Of a stretch of DNA of 64,000 bases, positions 1-8,914 are shown piece by piece. The stretch is from Flavobacterium luminosum (GTDB lineage Bacteria; Bacteroidota; Bacteroidia; Flavobacteriales; Flavobacteriaceae): assembly GCF_023635005.1 (NCBI RefSeq), contig NZ_JAMLJM010000005.1:1-64000 (forward strand), read 5' to 3'. The notes under the pieces are model-generated. The model worked only from the letters and a program-made list of their open reading frames with translations, had not been told where the DNA came from and searched no databases. How positions within the stretch are numbered: the stretch's first letter is position 1; each line of letters starts with the position of its first letter. The translations under genes were made by a program, and so were the position numbers.

Positions 1-54
1 TAATGCAAAATCAAATGTTAATTTTACAATTAAATTTTCTTTATCGTTTCTCAT
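1..54 (-). CDS. Four-helix-bundle protein, N-terminal fragment (runs off window)
   Basis: An ATG at 54-52 on the minus strand opens a frame that stays open to base 1 (18 codons). The encoded start, MRNDKENLIVKLTFDFAL, closely resembles the N-terminus of the small four-helix-bundle family (also called 23S rRNA intervening-sequence or S23 family), whose members typically begin with a charged stretch followed by 'ENLIVKLTFDFAL'. It lies 23 nt beyond the scoA stop codon in the same direction, where subunit B of the CoA-transferase would normally be expected. The family's function is unknown; some relatives are accessory proteins of diversity-generating retroelements. The call rests on 18 residues only, so it is tentative. 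Confidence 0.6.
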   Translation of the reverse strand, partial: MRNDKENLIVKLTFDFAL

Positions 55-77
55 CTTCAAATTAAAGAATTGTCAAA

Positions 78-776
78 TTATTTTTGTCTTACTGTACGTT
101 GCTCAATTCTTTTTTCAAACTTCTCTCCTTGGAAAATTCGGTTGACCATAATTCCCGGGATATGAATTTCATTAGGATCTAAGGTTCCTACAGGCACTAA
201 TTCTTCTACCTCGGCGATAGTGATTTTAGCTGCTCCGGCCATTGGTGCGTTGAAGTTTCGAGCCGTTCCTTTAAAGATTAGGTTTCCGGCTTCGTCGCCT
301 TTCCAAGCTTTTACGATGGCAAAATCAGCCTTGTAAGCATGTTCTAAAACGTGCATTTTTCCGTTAAATTCACGTACTTCCTTCCCTTCGGCTACTTCGG
401 TTCCATAACCGGCAGGGGTAAAAAAGGCAGGAATTCCCGCTTGTGCGGCACGGCATTTTTCAGCTAAGGTTCCTTGTGGAGTTAATTCTACTTCTAACTC
501 TCCGGAAAGCATTTGGCGTTCAAACTCTGCGTTTTCGCCTACATAGGATGAAATCATTTTCTTGATTTGACGTTTTTGCAGTAGCAATCCTAAGCCAAAA
601 TCGTCTACTCCAGCATTGTTAGAGATACAGGTTAAATTTGTTACCCCTTTTTTAACCAATTCCGCAATACTGTTCTCTGGAATTCCGCATAATCCAAATC
701 CGCCTAGCATTAGGGTCATGCCATTTTCTATGCCCTGAAGAGCATCTTGTACATTGTCTATTTTTTTATTTATCAT
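78..776 (-). CDS. scoA: 3-oxoacid (succinyl-CoA:acetoacetate) CoA-transferase subunit A
   Basis: The 232-residue product is the alpha subunit of a two-subunit family I CoA-transferase, which moves CoA from succinyl-CoA to acetoacetate (or another 3-oxoacid) in the cytoplasm. Its N-terminal third carries the family signature [10 protein letters not shown] (about residues 25-34) followed by [16 protein letters not shown]. Length is normal for the subunit. The beta subunit, which carries the catalytic glutamate, is not in the window; it should lie further left, perhaps beyond the four-helix-bundle ORF. A terminator-like hairpin separates scoA from the 3-hydroxybutyrate dehydrogenase gene upstream, so scoA may have its own promoter. 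Acetoacetate produced by that dehydrogenase is the natural substrate. Confidence 0.93.
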   Translation of the reverse strand: MINKKIDNVQDALQGIENGMTLMLGGFGLCGIPENSIAELVKKGVTNLTCISNNAGVDDFGLGLLLQKRQIKKMISSYVGENAEFERQMLSGELEVELTPQGTLAEKCRAAQAGIPAFFTPAGYGTEVAEGKEVREFNGKMHVLEHAYKADFAIVKAWKGDEAGNLIFKGTARNFNAPMAGAAKITIAEVEELVPVGTLDPNEIHIPGIMVNRIFQGEKFEKRIEQRTVRQK

Positions 777-810
777 CGCTAAAATCTGTTTTTTAATTTT
801 CGAATAGTTT

Positions 811-842
811 AAAAAAAACCGTCAAAATTGCTTTTGACGGAA
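811..842 (-). terminator. Intrinsic terminator after the 3-hydroxybutyrate dehydrogenase gene
   Basis: Read on the minus strand, CCGTCAAAAGC and its complement form a stem (CCGTCAAAA/TTTTGACGG) followed by a run of eight T. It lies 35 nt beyond the stop of the dehydrogenase gene and before scoA. The strong U-tract suggests real termination, or at least attenuation, between the receptor-hydrolase-dehydrogenase operon and scoA. Confidence 0.8.
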
Positions 843-876
843 TTTATAAACTCAAAAAATAACCAACCAAACTATT

Positions 877-1647
877 TTATTGAGCACTCCAACCTCCATC
901 TAAAGTGAAAGTGGTTCCTGTGATTGTTGTTGCATGGTCTGCTGCCAGTAGTAAGGCCATTGAAGCAATAGATTCAACAGAGATGAATTGTTTTACCGCT
1001 TGTTTTTTAAGCATAATTTTTTCAATGACTTCACTCTCTGAAAGCTGATGTGCTTTTGCTTGATCTTTAATCTGATTTTCTACAAGAGGGGTTTTTACAT
1101 AACCTGGGCAAATTGCATTACAAGTGATGTTATACGGAGCTCCTTCTAGTGCCATTACTTTTGTCATACCTACTACTCCGTGTTTTGCTGTAACATATGC
1201 CGATTTGAATTCTGAGGCTCTGATACCATGAACGGAAGAAACATTGATAATTCGGCCAAATTTTTTAGCCTTCATGTGTTTCCAAGCAGCTTTCGAGGTA
1301 TAAAACACAGAGTTCATGTTGATAGCAATAATCTTTTCGTACATTTCCTCTGGAAAATCTTCAATAGGAGCTACGTGTTGTATTCCAGCATTGTTGATTA
1401 ACACATCTAATGAACCTAACTTAGAAATACTGTCTTCTATTAACCTTTTTATAGAATCAGAATCTAGGAGATTAGCATTGGAATAATCGGTTTTTACATT
1501 GTATTTTGCGCCTATAGCTTTTGCGATTTCAAGGCCATTGCTTTCAAGACCATGAAACATTACCTGATACCCATTTTTAGCAAAAGCTTCAGCAATACCT
1601 AAACCAATTCCGCTAGTACTTCCTGTAATAAGAACTGTCTTATTCAT
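877..1647 (-). CDS. 3-hydroxybutyrate dehydrogenase (SDR family)
   Basis: A 256-residue classical short-chain dehydrogenase that should oxidise D-3-hydroxybutyrate to acetoacetate with NAD. Visible features are the Rossmann motif TGSTSGIG (residues 8-15), NNAG (85-88), the catalytic Ser137/138, Tyr151 and Lys155 (YVTAK), and the C-terminal TLDGGW. The region around residues 196-220 (SESEVIEKIMLKKQAVKQF) matches the substrate lid typical of bacterial BdhA rather than 3-oxoacyl-ACP reductases. The gene overlaps the upstream hydrolase by 8 nt, showing tight coupling in one operon with the TonB receptor. Family assignment is strong; the exact substrate is inferred from this lid and from the neighbouring CoA-transferase gene. 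Confidence 0.88.
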   Translation of the reverse strand: MNKTVLITGSTSGIGLGIAEAFAKNGYQVMFHGLESNGLEIAKAIGAKYNVKTDYSNANLLDSDSIKRLIEDSISKLGSLDVLINNAGIQHVAPIEDFPEEMYEKIIAINMNSVFYTSKAAWKHMKAKKFGRIINVSSVHGIRASEFKSAYVTAKHGVVGMTKVMALEGAPYNITCNAICPGYVKTPLVENQIKDQAKAHQLSESEVIEKIMLKKQAVKQFISVESIASMALLLAADHATTITGTTFTLDGGWSAQ

Positions 1648-2419
1648 CTTTTAAAAACTTTAAAACGGCTTGATTGAAAGCCTCGTATTGATCCATTACT
1701 ACACCATGTCTAGAATTGTTGATGACTGCTAAACTTGCATTTTGCATACGCGAAGTGTATTCTTGTTTGTATGAAATCGGCATATAATCCATGTCGGATC
1801 CAACAACTAATGTAGGGTGAGCAATGGTTTGCAGTTTGTCTCCTAATCCCCAATTCATTAGGGTCACAAAAGTATTATAATAAAGGTTAGGATCGTTTTT
1901 TGCACAACGTTCTTCAAATTCTATTTTTAATTTTTCCTGATGTGCTTCGGGAAACATGTTAAAAGAAATCTCTTTGGCTAATTCTTTTAATCCTTTAGTT
2001 TTTAAATATTCCGTTCTGTTTTTTAAAAGATCTTCTCCGGTTTTTCCCATATTGTTAAAATCCGGTCCACTATTAACGATTACTAGTTTGTCAACCAATT
2101 CTGGATGTGAAATAGCCATCTGAAAAGCTACAGCGCCTCCCATAGAAAAGCCAATAAAAGTTGCTTTATTGATGTTTAAGTCCTGTAGTAATTGATATAC
2201 GTCTTCTGTGAGGAATTCAACCCCAAAGTCTTCGTTATGGCCAGATTGACCATGACCTCTAAAATCAGGAATAATCAATCGGTAATTAGTAGAAAAGACT
2301 GGGACTTGAAAGTCCCAATCTCTTTTTGTTGATCCTAAACCGTGAAGTAATACCAAAGTTTCTCCTTGGCCGATATCTTCATAATCTAGTGCAACGGTTT
2401 TCAGTAACATCTTAGTCAT
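1640..2419 (-). CDS. Alpha/beta hydrolase, cytoplasmic
   Basis: A 259-residue alpha/beta-hydrolase with no signal peptide. The oxyanion motif LLHGLG sits at about residues 24-29, the nucleophile elbow GFSMGG at 90-95 (Ser92), the acid at about Asp209/211 (VVGSDMDYMP), and the histidine at 238 (NSRHGV). The fold and triad are complete, so it is probably an active esterase or lactonase. It lies between the TonB receptor (20 nt upstream) and 3-hydroxybutyrate dehydrogenase (8-nt overlap), which suggests that it releases a hydroxyacid from an ester or oligomer for the dehydrogenase. The annotated start has an alternative ATG three codons downstream. Substrate is unproven. Confidence 0.85.
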   Translation of the reverse strand: MTKMLLKTVALDYEDIGQGETLVLLHGLGSTKRDWDFQVPVFSTNYRLIIPDFRGHGQSGHNEDFGVEFLTEDVYQLLQDLNINKATFIGFSMGGAVAFQMAISHPELVDKLVIVNSGPDFNNMGKTGEDLLKNRTEYLKTKGLKELAKEISFNMFPEAHQEKLKIEFEERCAKNDPNLYYNTFVTLMNWGLGDKLQTIAHPTLVVGSDMDYMPISYKQEYTSRMQNASLAVINNSRHGVVMDQYEAFNQAVLKFLKDE

Positions 2420-2439
2420 TACTTAAATTTTGATTTGTA

Positions 2440-4899
2440 TTATTTTTTTTGAAAGAAATCGATAGTATATTTCATTTCAACATTTACCAATGTTTTGATA
2501 GCTGGTGAAGCTACGAATTCTCTAATTTCAGCATTCAATAAGTTAGTAGCGCTTACACCTAACGATAAACGTTCAGTGAAGTTATATCCTGCATTAGCAT
2601 CGATTGTGAATCCGCCTAACTGACCATAATTCCAAGTTCTTCCGTTTTTAGCATTTTCTACTACATCATTTACTCCATCACCATTTAAATCTTGTGTTTT
2701 AGCAGCAATATTGATTCCTGAGAAGAAGTCATATTTTTGTACATATCTTCCGTAGATAGCTCCATAGAATTTGCCTTTGTTGTAGTGAAGACCTAAACTC
2801 ATTTTGTGCGTTGGTGTGTTAATTGGTAAGTCAGTTTCTGTTACAACACCATTTTTGTCACCATCATTTCCTAAGTCATTTTTATCTAAATCTCTTCCAA
2901 AATAAGAGTAGTTAAGAGCAGCACGGAAAGCATCGTTGAAATAGTAGTTGAAGCCTAAATCAAATCCGTAAGTATCTACTTTACCAAAGTTTGAATAAGT
3001 CAATACATATGCACCGTTAGATCCCGGAACTACATCACCGATAGGTTTGTTTCCTACATGAGTAACTGTTCTTCCTCCAGTTGCAATATTGATTAATGGA
3101 CTAATGAATTTGTCTGATTGGTTGTAGTAAGCATTAGCATCAATGAATAAACTTTTTGCTAATTGCCCTTTGTATCCTACTTCATAAGAATGAATAGATT
3201 CTACATCTAATCGTGCTACTTTGCTTCCATCAGATAAAGTAAATCCTTCAGCATTTCCTAATACTAAACCACCAAACATGTTAGCTTTCATGTTTAAGAT
3301 AGACGGTACTGCCATACCTTTACCGTAAGTTAAACGGAAAGTTCCTTTGTCAAATTTTTTGGTAATCGCTGCTTTAGGAAGAACATTAGAACCATAGAAA
3401 TCATGATTGTCTACACGTAATGCCGCTAAGAAATTCCATCCAGATTCTGGTAATTTGTATTCGAATTGTGAATAAACACCAGTTTGTGCGATATCAATTC
3501 CTCCATCATCTAAAAGGTAAGTTCCTTTAGAATCAGCCATATCTAACTGATATTGTACTCCTGCAGTAAGAAAAAAGTTTTTCCAGTTGTTGTTGTATTG
3601 ACCTTCTGCATTGAAACGGTTTGAAGCATCTTTGAAAACAGCCCCTCTTTTTAAAGCGATACCTGCTGGTGCGAACCATTGCTCATAGTAAGATCTTCTT
3701 AATGATTCCTCTTCTGAGAATCCTGCATTTTTGAAAGAAACATAGTTTTGTGTTCTTTGGTTCATAGCATAAGTATCGTCTGTTTTACTCCAAGTATAAT
3801 ACGTATTTAAAAATACTCTTGGTGAAACGTATTTTAATTGTGCTACATCAATAGTCCAATCTTTAATTTGATTTCTACCTGCACTAGTAACACCAATATT
3901 GTTATTGTTGCTGTGACCGTAGTATCCAATTAATTCTGAATTGTCTGCAACTTTATAATGTAAACCTGCTCCGTATTTTTGAGTATCAAAATCGCGGTCT
4001 AATTCTAATTCTTTGTATCCTGTATTTCCTACATATACCGTATCTGTATATTTGAATTCTGTACCTTGTGATCTTTCGAAGTGGAATTTATAAGCAAATT
4101 TATCGCTAACTGCTTGCGCATGACGTAGACGAGTAGTGAACACATTTTGAGTTCCGCCTCCTAAAGCCAATGTAGTTCCTTGGTGTTTGAATGGACTTTT
4201 AGTAATAGAGTTTACCAATCCATTGTGTGCATTAGGACCGTATAATGTCCCGTTTGGCCCAAGAAGTATTTCTACACGCTCAGTATCGTCTTTGATTACC
4301 GTTTCCATAGTACCTAAAGGAAGTCCGGTAGCCACCAAAGTTGAAATACGGTCGTCGGTCATTTGAAGGTTTTTAGAGTTGAAAGCTGAGTTGAATCCAC
4401 GGATGTTGATTCCTGTTCCTAGAACTCCAGCTCTTACGAAATCAACTCCTTTTTGTCTTGCAGCCAATTCTCCTAAGTTAAAGCTTGAAAATTGTTCGAT
4501 GTCTTTAGCTTTAATAATGTTGATTGTAGCCGGTACATCGGTTATTTTTTGTGCTTTTTTGTTGGCTGAAACTGTGATTTCATCTAATTCGTTTACAGAA
4601 GATTTTAAGCTGATTTCTACTGTTGTAGATTTTCCGCTTTCAACTTTAACAGTTTGAATACTGCTTCCATAACCTACAAAGGTTACGGTTAAGGTATAAT
4701 TTCCAACAGGGATATTTGTCATTAGAAATTTACCTTCATAATCTGTAGAGGTTGATTTTTTTAGTTCATCAATTTGAACGGAAGCTCCAGGTAATGAGGA
4801 GCCGTTTTCGTCGGAGATTCTCCCGGTTATTGAACCATTGTCCTGAGCATTCATCAGCTGAACAAATAGTAAAATGAAAAAGTAAAGAATTTTTTTCAT
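2440..4899 (-). CDS. TonB-dependent outer-membrane receptor with N-terminal carboxypeptidase-like domain
   Basis: The 819-residue product has a signal peptide (cleavage likely after residue 19, NAQ), a carboxypeptidase-regulatory-like beta-sandwich at about 23-100, a plug domain at about 115-230 containing INIRGFNS and PNGTLYGPNAHNG, and a 22-strand-type barrel ending in a terminal aromatic-rich strand (VNVEMKYTIDFFQKK). It imports a ligand across the outer membrane using TonB energy. There is no SusD partner next to it, so it is not a standard glycan (SusCD) system; small-molecule or siderophore-type receptors look like this. It is the first gene of an operon with a hydrolase and 3-hydroxybutyrate dehydrogenase, so the ligand is probably a hydroxybutyrate ester or oligomer (inference). 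Confidence 0.93.
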   Translation of the reverse strand: MKKILYFFILLFVQLMNAQDNGSITGRISDENGSSLPGASVQIDELKKSTSTDYEGKFLMTNIPVGNYTLTVTFVGYGSSIQTVKVESGKSTTVEISLKSSVNELDEITVSANKKAQKITDVPATINIIKAKDIEQFSSFNLGELAARQKGVDFVRAGVLGTGINIRGFNSAFNSKNLQMTDDRISTLVATGLPLGTMETVIKDDTERVEILLGPNGTLYGPNAHNGLVNSITKSPFKHQGTTLALGGGTQNVFTTRLRHAQAVSDKFAYKFHFERSQGTEFKYTDTVYVGNTGYKELELDRDFDTQKYGAGLHYKVADNSELIGYYGHSNNNNIGVTSAGRNQIKDWTIDVAQLKYVSPRVFLNTYYTWSKTDDTYAMNQRTQNYVSFKNAGFSEEESLRRSYYEQWFAPAGIALKRGAVFKDASNRFNAEGQYNNNWKNFFLTAGVQYQLDMADSKGTYLLDDGGIDIAQTGVYSQFEYKLPESGWNFLAALRVDNHDFYGSNVLPKAAITKKFDKGTFRLTYGKGMAVPSILNMKANMFGGLVLGNAEGFTLSDGSKVARLDVESIHSYEVGYKGQLAKSLFIDANAYYNQSDKFISPLINIATGGRTVTHVGNKPIGDVVPGSNGAYVLTYSNFGKVDTYGFDLGFNYYFNDAFRAALNYSYFGRDLDKNDLGNDGDKNGVVTETDLPINTPTHKMSLGLHYNKGKFYGAIYGRYVQKYDFFSGINIAAKTQDLNGDGVNDVVENAKNGRTWNYGQLGGFTIDANAGYNFTERLSLGVSATNLLNAEIREFVASPAIKTLVNVEMKYTIDFFQKK

Positions 4900-4954
4900 G
4901 TGAATAAATGTTTTTGTTTTGGGTGCAAGCTATGAGGAATTGGGTAAGTAGGTT

Positions 4955-4995
4955 AAGTTATGGTTAACTTTTTTAAGTGTGACTTTTATCAATTA
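4955..4995. promoter_or_regulatory. Candidate operator shared with the symporter operon (copy 1)
   Basis: Upstream of the TonB receptor gene, TTAAC (4964-4968) is followed after 9 nt by TGTGACTTTT (4978-4987). The same arrangement with the same 9-nt spacing occurs upstream of the symporter gene at 10,466-10,489. Both copies lie about 60-90 nt before the first start codon of a minus-strand operon. An overlapping inverted repeat AAGTTA-TGGT-TAACTT (4955-4970) adds symmetry. TGTGACTTTTATCA also matches a CRP-like TGTGA-N6-TCA half-palindrome. The regulator is unknown. Confidence 0.55.
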
Positions 4996-5048
4996 AAGTA
5001 TCTTAAAAATATAGAATGTTTAATTTTAAAGCCTTTTATCTAATAATA

Positions 5049-6464
5049 CTACAGGTGTGACTTTAATTTTGAAAAAGCTTCTGGAAGGTTTTTCGAAAGA
5101 TGGTCAATTACCTGAATCATCAGATTTCTCCTGCTTTCCGTAAGAACAATTCCTTTTATGGGTTCTTTGATTTCTTGTAGTAATTTGGCAGAATTTATCT
5201 TGCCTTCCATGTATTTAGACAACGAAACACTCCAAGCAATGTTAGGCACGTAATTGCTTTTTTTGCTGTGGTCTATTTCTCTTTCTTTTAGTTTGTATTT
5301 TTGGAAGAGTTCTAAAACATCTTCATATTTTTCTTTGTAAATCAATACGTTAAAGAAAGAGGTGAAAAAGTGATGCCAACGGTATTTTAAAATCTCGTCT
5401 TCGTATTTTTTTAGAAATTGGCGCGCCATGGTCTCGGCTTGCGTCCATTGATTAAATTCCGTTAATAATCGTATGTGGTAAGAGGTATAACTGATTTTTT
5501 GATGGTAATTGTGTGTCGTTTCGGAAAGAGTTCTAAAACGCTCTAATAATTCTAATGCTTTTTGGGGTTTATTGTTCTTTAGCAAAATAGCGATGAGATT
5601 GTTCACATACATTAATGTATCATCGTTGTTTTGTCGGATAGAGAGGAAACCGAAATATTCAGCTTTGGCGAGTTCGTTTTCTTTGCTGTGCAATAAAACC
5701 CTATTGGCATAATAATTCGATAATAATCTGCGGGAATACATTTCTCCCTGACTGAAAAAAGAGTCGATATGATCGAATAATTTCTTTAAATTGTTGCTAT
5801 TGTTATAATTGGTATACATAAAAGCCAACAGTACAAAGGCCTGATAGCGATTTCTACCATCTATAGTAGCCGTACTGAAAACTTTATACAACCATTTTTC
5901 CCAATATTTGGTTTCGTTATTGTTTAGGGTATACTGATTGGTAATTTCTCCTGTGGCCAGATAGAGCTTGTCTTGTATTTTCTTTGCTTTTTGGTAATGA
6001 TTGGAATACTGGTTCAGAAAATCAGCAATAATTTGATGATCCTTGTACCGCATTCTAATTAGCAGATAGGCTCGGTATTCCCGAGCCAATTCGTATAAAT
6101 TCTGAAAATTGTAGTCCAGATTTTTATAGTTTTCAATGTGATGTAAGAAATGTTGTTCCTCTTCGGCAGAAATGGTATCCGTTAAGATTTTTTTCTTGTA
6201 GAGCATAATCCATTCCGTGATCAGATCGACATCAATTTGGGATAACTTTTTTTCGACCCAATTTTTTATGTAGTTGTATTTTCTTTTGTCGATTTTCTCA
6301 TCGAAAGGGGTAAAAGTGTTTTCGGATAAGGCATTTTCGACCAAAAGATTAAAAATTTCACGTTTTTCGGTATCTTGAAAATTACACACCGAGGCTAAGT
6401 ATCTTGCTTCATGAGGCAAAATACTTTTACTGAGCTCTGTGAATTTTTTAAGTCTAACTTTCAT
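5049..6464 (-). CDS. Unrecognised helical-repeat protein, last gene of the symporter operon
   Basis: I do not recognise this 471-residue protein. It has no signal peptide or membrane segment, is rich in Lys, Glu, Asn, Tyr and Leu, and from about residue 180 looks like tandem helix-turn-helix pairs of TPR type (for example 'NKPQKALELLERFRTL' and 'YEDVLELFQKYKLK'). No DNA-binding or enzymatic motif is obvious. It starts 6 nt after the exported hydrolase gene and ends the operon symporter-ligase-hydrolase-this gene. A scaffold or regulatory role is possible but unsupported. The facing TonB-receptor operon begins 149 nt downstream. Confidence 0.8.
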   Translation of the reverse strand: MKVRLKKFTELSKSILPHEARYLASVCNFQDTEKREIFNLLVENALSENTFTPFDEKIDKRKYNYIKNWVEKKLSQIDVDLITEWIMLYKKKILTDTISAEEEQHFLHHIENYKNLDYNFQNLYELAREYRAYLLIRMRYKDHQIIADFLNQYSNHYQKAKKIQDKLYLATGEITNQYTLNNNETKYWEKWLYKVFSTATIDGRNRYQAFVLLAFMYTNYNNSNNLKKLFDHIDSFFSQGEMYSRRLLSNYYANRVLLHSKENELAKAEYFGFLSIRQNNDDTLMYVNNLIAILLKNNKPQKALELLERFRTLSETTHNYHQKISYTSYHIRLLTEFNQWTQAETMARQFLKKYEDEILKYRWHHFFTSFFNVLIYKEKYEDVLELFQKYKLKEREIDHSKKSNYVPNIAWSVSLSKYMEGKINSAKLLQEIKEPIKGIVLTESRRNLMIQVIDHLSKNLPEAFSKLKSHL

Positions 6465-6470
6465 TTTTGG

Positions 6471-7412
6471 TTAGGGTTTAGCCTTTAGCCAATTGCTAAT
6501 GATTTGGTTTGTTTCTGTCGGTTTTTCAAATTGAACAAAATGACCACTTTGCGGAATAAAATGCAATGTACTGTTTTTTATGTTTTCTTTTGCGGTTTGT
6601 CCCACGGTAGTGACGGTTAGAGTTGGATGCAAGTAACGATTAGGAATCAGGTAGTCGTTTTCTCCAAAAATAATTAGCGTTTTATGGGTAATTCTATTCA
6701 ATTGATGCTGAGTAGGATCGTCTAACATTCCTGCGATACTTTTTACTATGGCGTTGCAATGCTCTTGAAAATCAGTAGTTTCTTTGATGTTTTTACGATC
6801 AGTAATCATTTTTTCTGCTTCTTCGGGTAATTTGAAGAAGTTGAGTTGATAGTTTCTGACGATTTGTTCATCGGTGGTTTTGGCTACTGCGTCTACTGTA
6901 ACTGCATTTTTCATGATCTGACTTTCTGTTGCCGTAAATGATTCTATACCGGCTGGAGCTACTAAAATTAAACTCTGAATTTTTTTAGGGTAATTTAAAG
7001 CCAGTTTTACTGCTGTTTGCCCTCCCATAGAATGTCCTACAACCGTTATATTTTTTAATTTTAATTGTTGGGTTAGTTTATAAGCTATTTCTGCGAAAAA
7101 ACTAGGAGTATAAGCTGGAGCTACTTTAGTAGATTTTCCAAATCCGGGTAGATCGAGAGCCACACAAGTATAGTTTTCTTTGAGTGTTTCAATATTTCGA
7201 TACCAAGCATCGGCATTACTGCTCAAGCCGTGAATGAATAACAGCGTTTGTTTTCCCTTGCCTTCTTTAACATAAGCAATTTCTAAATTGTCTATGTTGG
7301 TATAATGGGTGGGGAAAGCGTACTCTGAAGTGCTGTTCTTCATGGATTTTGTATTTTGTGAAAAAGTAATAGTGGTCAATAGAAAACAGATAAAAAAATA
7401 AATTTTTGTCAT
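6471..7412 (-). CDS. Exported alpha/beta hydrolase
   Basis: A 313-residue alpha/beta hydrolase preceded by a signal peptide (MTKIYFFICFLLTTITFSQ, cleavage near residue 19), so it should act in the periplasm or outside the cell. Conserved points are the oxyanion LFIHGLSS (58-65), nucleophile elbow GHSMGG (126-131, Ser128), acid FGENDY (Asp253) and SGHFVQFEKP (His291). Its start codon overlaps the ligase stop by 4 nt (ATGA), so the two are translationally coupled. With the TonB receptor and symporter it could cleave an imported ester or oligomer to monomers before inner-membrane transport. Substrate is inferred from context. Confidence 0.87.
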   Translation of the reverse strand: MTKIYFFICFLLTTITFSQNTKSMKNSTSEYAFPTHYTNIDNLEIAYVKEGKGKQTLLFIHGLSSNADAWYRNIETLKENYTCVALDLPGFGKSTKVAPAYTPSFFAEIAYKLTQQLKLKNITVVGHSMGGQTAVKLALNYPKKIQSLILVAPAGIESFTATESQIMKNAVTVDAVAKTTDEQIVRNYQLNFFKLPEEAEKMITDRKNIKETTDFQEHCNAIVKSIAGMLDDPTQHQLNRITHKTLIIFGENDYLIPNRYLHPTLTVTTVGQTAKENIKNSTLHFIPQSGHFVQFEKPTETNQIISNWLKAKP

Positions 7413-8914
7413 GATTTAGAAATTAAGGAGGTGTAATATTCGTAAAGTTTTTTACGGGATACTTTGCCTAAACTGGTTAAAGGGATTTCGTCAAGTATAA
7501 AAATGTATTTAGGATGTTTGTAATCGGCTAAATTGCCTTTTAAAGATTGTCTGATATTCTCTTCTGTTAGATCAGGATTCGATTTGGTTACAAAAGCAAT
7601 TCCGCACGATCCCCATTTTTCATCTTTTACAGGAAGTACCAAAGCTTTTTTTATGCCTTCGATTTTTTCGATGCAGAGTTCTACCTCTTGTGGGTAAATG
7701 TTTTCACCCCCAGAAATATACATGTCATCTTTTCTTCCTTTGAGATAAAGATAGCCTTCGTTGTCATAACAAGCTAGATCGCCGGTATGTAACCATCCGT
7801 TTTTAATTTTGTCACGCGTAGCAACTGAATTGTTCCAATATCCTGGGGTAATAATATCTCCTTGAATACATAATTCTCCTACTTCATCGATGCCTACCTC
7901 TTTTCCGGAGTCATCTATAATTTTGATGGAAAGATAAAAATTAGGTTTACCGATAGAGTTCGGTTTTAATAATGTCATCGTATGATGCAGGGAAGTAATG
8001 CTTGGTCCTGCTTCGGTAAGACCATAACCGGGTCTGATATCGATGTTTTTTTCGTTCTTCCAATAGGAAACTAGTTCGTAGTTTACCATTTCTCCGCCTG
8101 AAATAATGTATTTCAGATGTTCTAATTTTACTTCACTAAAGATTGGAGACCTTTGCATCATGAGTAGCATGGTTGGTAAAGCCATGAACAACGTAGTTTT
8201 GTTTAATTCCAAAAGGCATAAGACTTTATCGGGATCAAACTTCTCTAACATGCCAATGTGGGCTCCTTTGTGTAAAAGAGGAGTCACAAAAATATTCCAG
8301 CCCGAAGTGTGATACGGCGGTAACGTGTTGATGGTTGAATCTTTGAATGTGATTCCTAATTGCATGGAGGTATTCAAACTATTCCAAAACAACATTTTGT
8401 TGGTATATAAAACACCTTTTGGAGTTCCTGTGGTACCCGACGTGTAAAAAAGAAACAAAGGATTATTTTCCTTGATTTCTTTTTGAAGGTTACATTTGGC
8501 AGGCGTATCAATTTTATACAATGTTTTCAGTTTGTTTACTGAAAATTGCGGAATATTAATAGTATCGGCCTCAATCTTATGTTGTTGTGACTTGCTGTAA
8601 ATCAATAAAGAAGGTTGGCAATCGGTAATCAAATCATTTATTTCAGCATTAGAAAGGCGATAATTCAACGGTGTTAAGATAACGCCCATACGTTGACATG
8701 CAGAAAAAAGAACTAAATAATAAGGACCGTGTTCTGCTAAGATAGCAACACGATCCCCTTCTTGTATGTTTAGAGCAATCAGTTTATTGATAAGATGATT
8801 GGCATAATGATGAATAGCCTCATAGGTATATTGTTCGTGAGTATCATAAGAAGTCACGGCTACCTTATCTGGAGTATAATCTGCCCATTTGGCTATCCAA
8901 TCTAATGTGTTCAT
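7409..8914 (-). CDS. AMP-forming acyl-CoA synthetase / adenylate-forming ligase
   Basis: A 501-residue member of the ANL superfamily, which activates a carboxylate with ATP and joins it to CoA. Signature motifs are complete: P-loop FYTSGTTGTPKG (about 156-167), GYGLTEAGPS, GWLHTGD, the hinge KGRKDDMYISGGENIYP and the C-terminal catalytic lysine region PLTSLGKVSRKKL. No carrier-protein domain or signal peptide is present. It overlaps the symporter gene by 4 nt upstream and the exported hydrolase by 4 nt downstream. In this setting it may activate the acid brought in by the symporter, for example 3-hydroxybutyrate or acetoacetate, in parallel with the CoA-transferase. Chain-length specificity cannot be read from sequence by eye. 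Confidence 0.9.
   Translation of the reverse strand: MNTLDWIAKWADYTPDKVAVTSYDTHEQYTYEAIHHYANHLINKLIALNIQEGDRVAILAEHGPYYLVLFSACQRMGVILTPLNYRLSNAEINDLITDCQPSLLIYSKSQQHKIEADTINIPQFSVNKLKTLYKIDTPAKCNLQKEIKENNPLFLFYTSGTTGTPKGVLYTNKMLFWNSLNTSMQLGITFKDSTINTLPPYHTSGWNIFVTPLLHKGAHIGMLEKFDPDKVLCLLELNKTTLFMALPTMLLMMQRSPIFSEVKLEHLKYIISGGEMVNYELVSYWKNEKNIDIRPGYGLTEAGPSITSLHHTMTLLKPNSIGKPNFYLSIKIIDDSGKEVGIDEVGELCIQGDIITPGYWNNSVATRDKIKNGWLHTGDLACYDNEGYLYLKGRKDDMYISGGENIYPQEVELCIEKIEGIKKALVLPVKDEKWGSCGIAFVTKSNPDLTEENIRQSLKGNLADYKHPKYIFILDEIPLTSLGKVSRKKLYEYYTSLISKS

Noticed and set aside
4379..4657. Plus-strand frame of 92 codons within the TonB receptor gene
   Set aside because: It is antisense to the conserved plug region of the receptor, whose sequence and length are normal.
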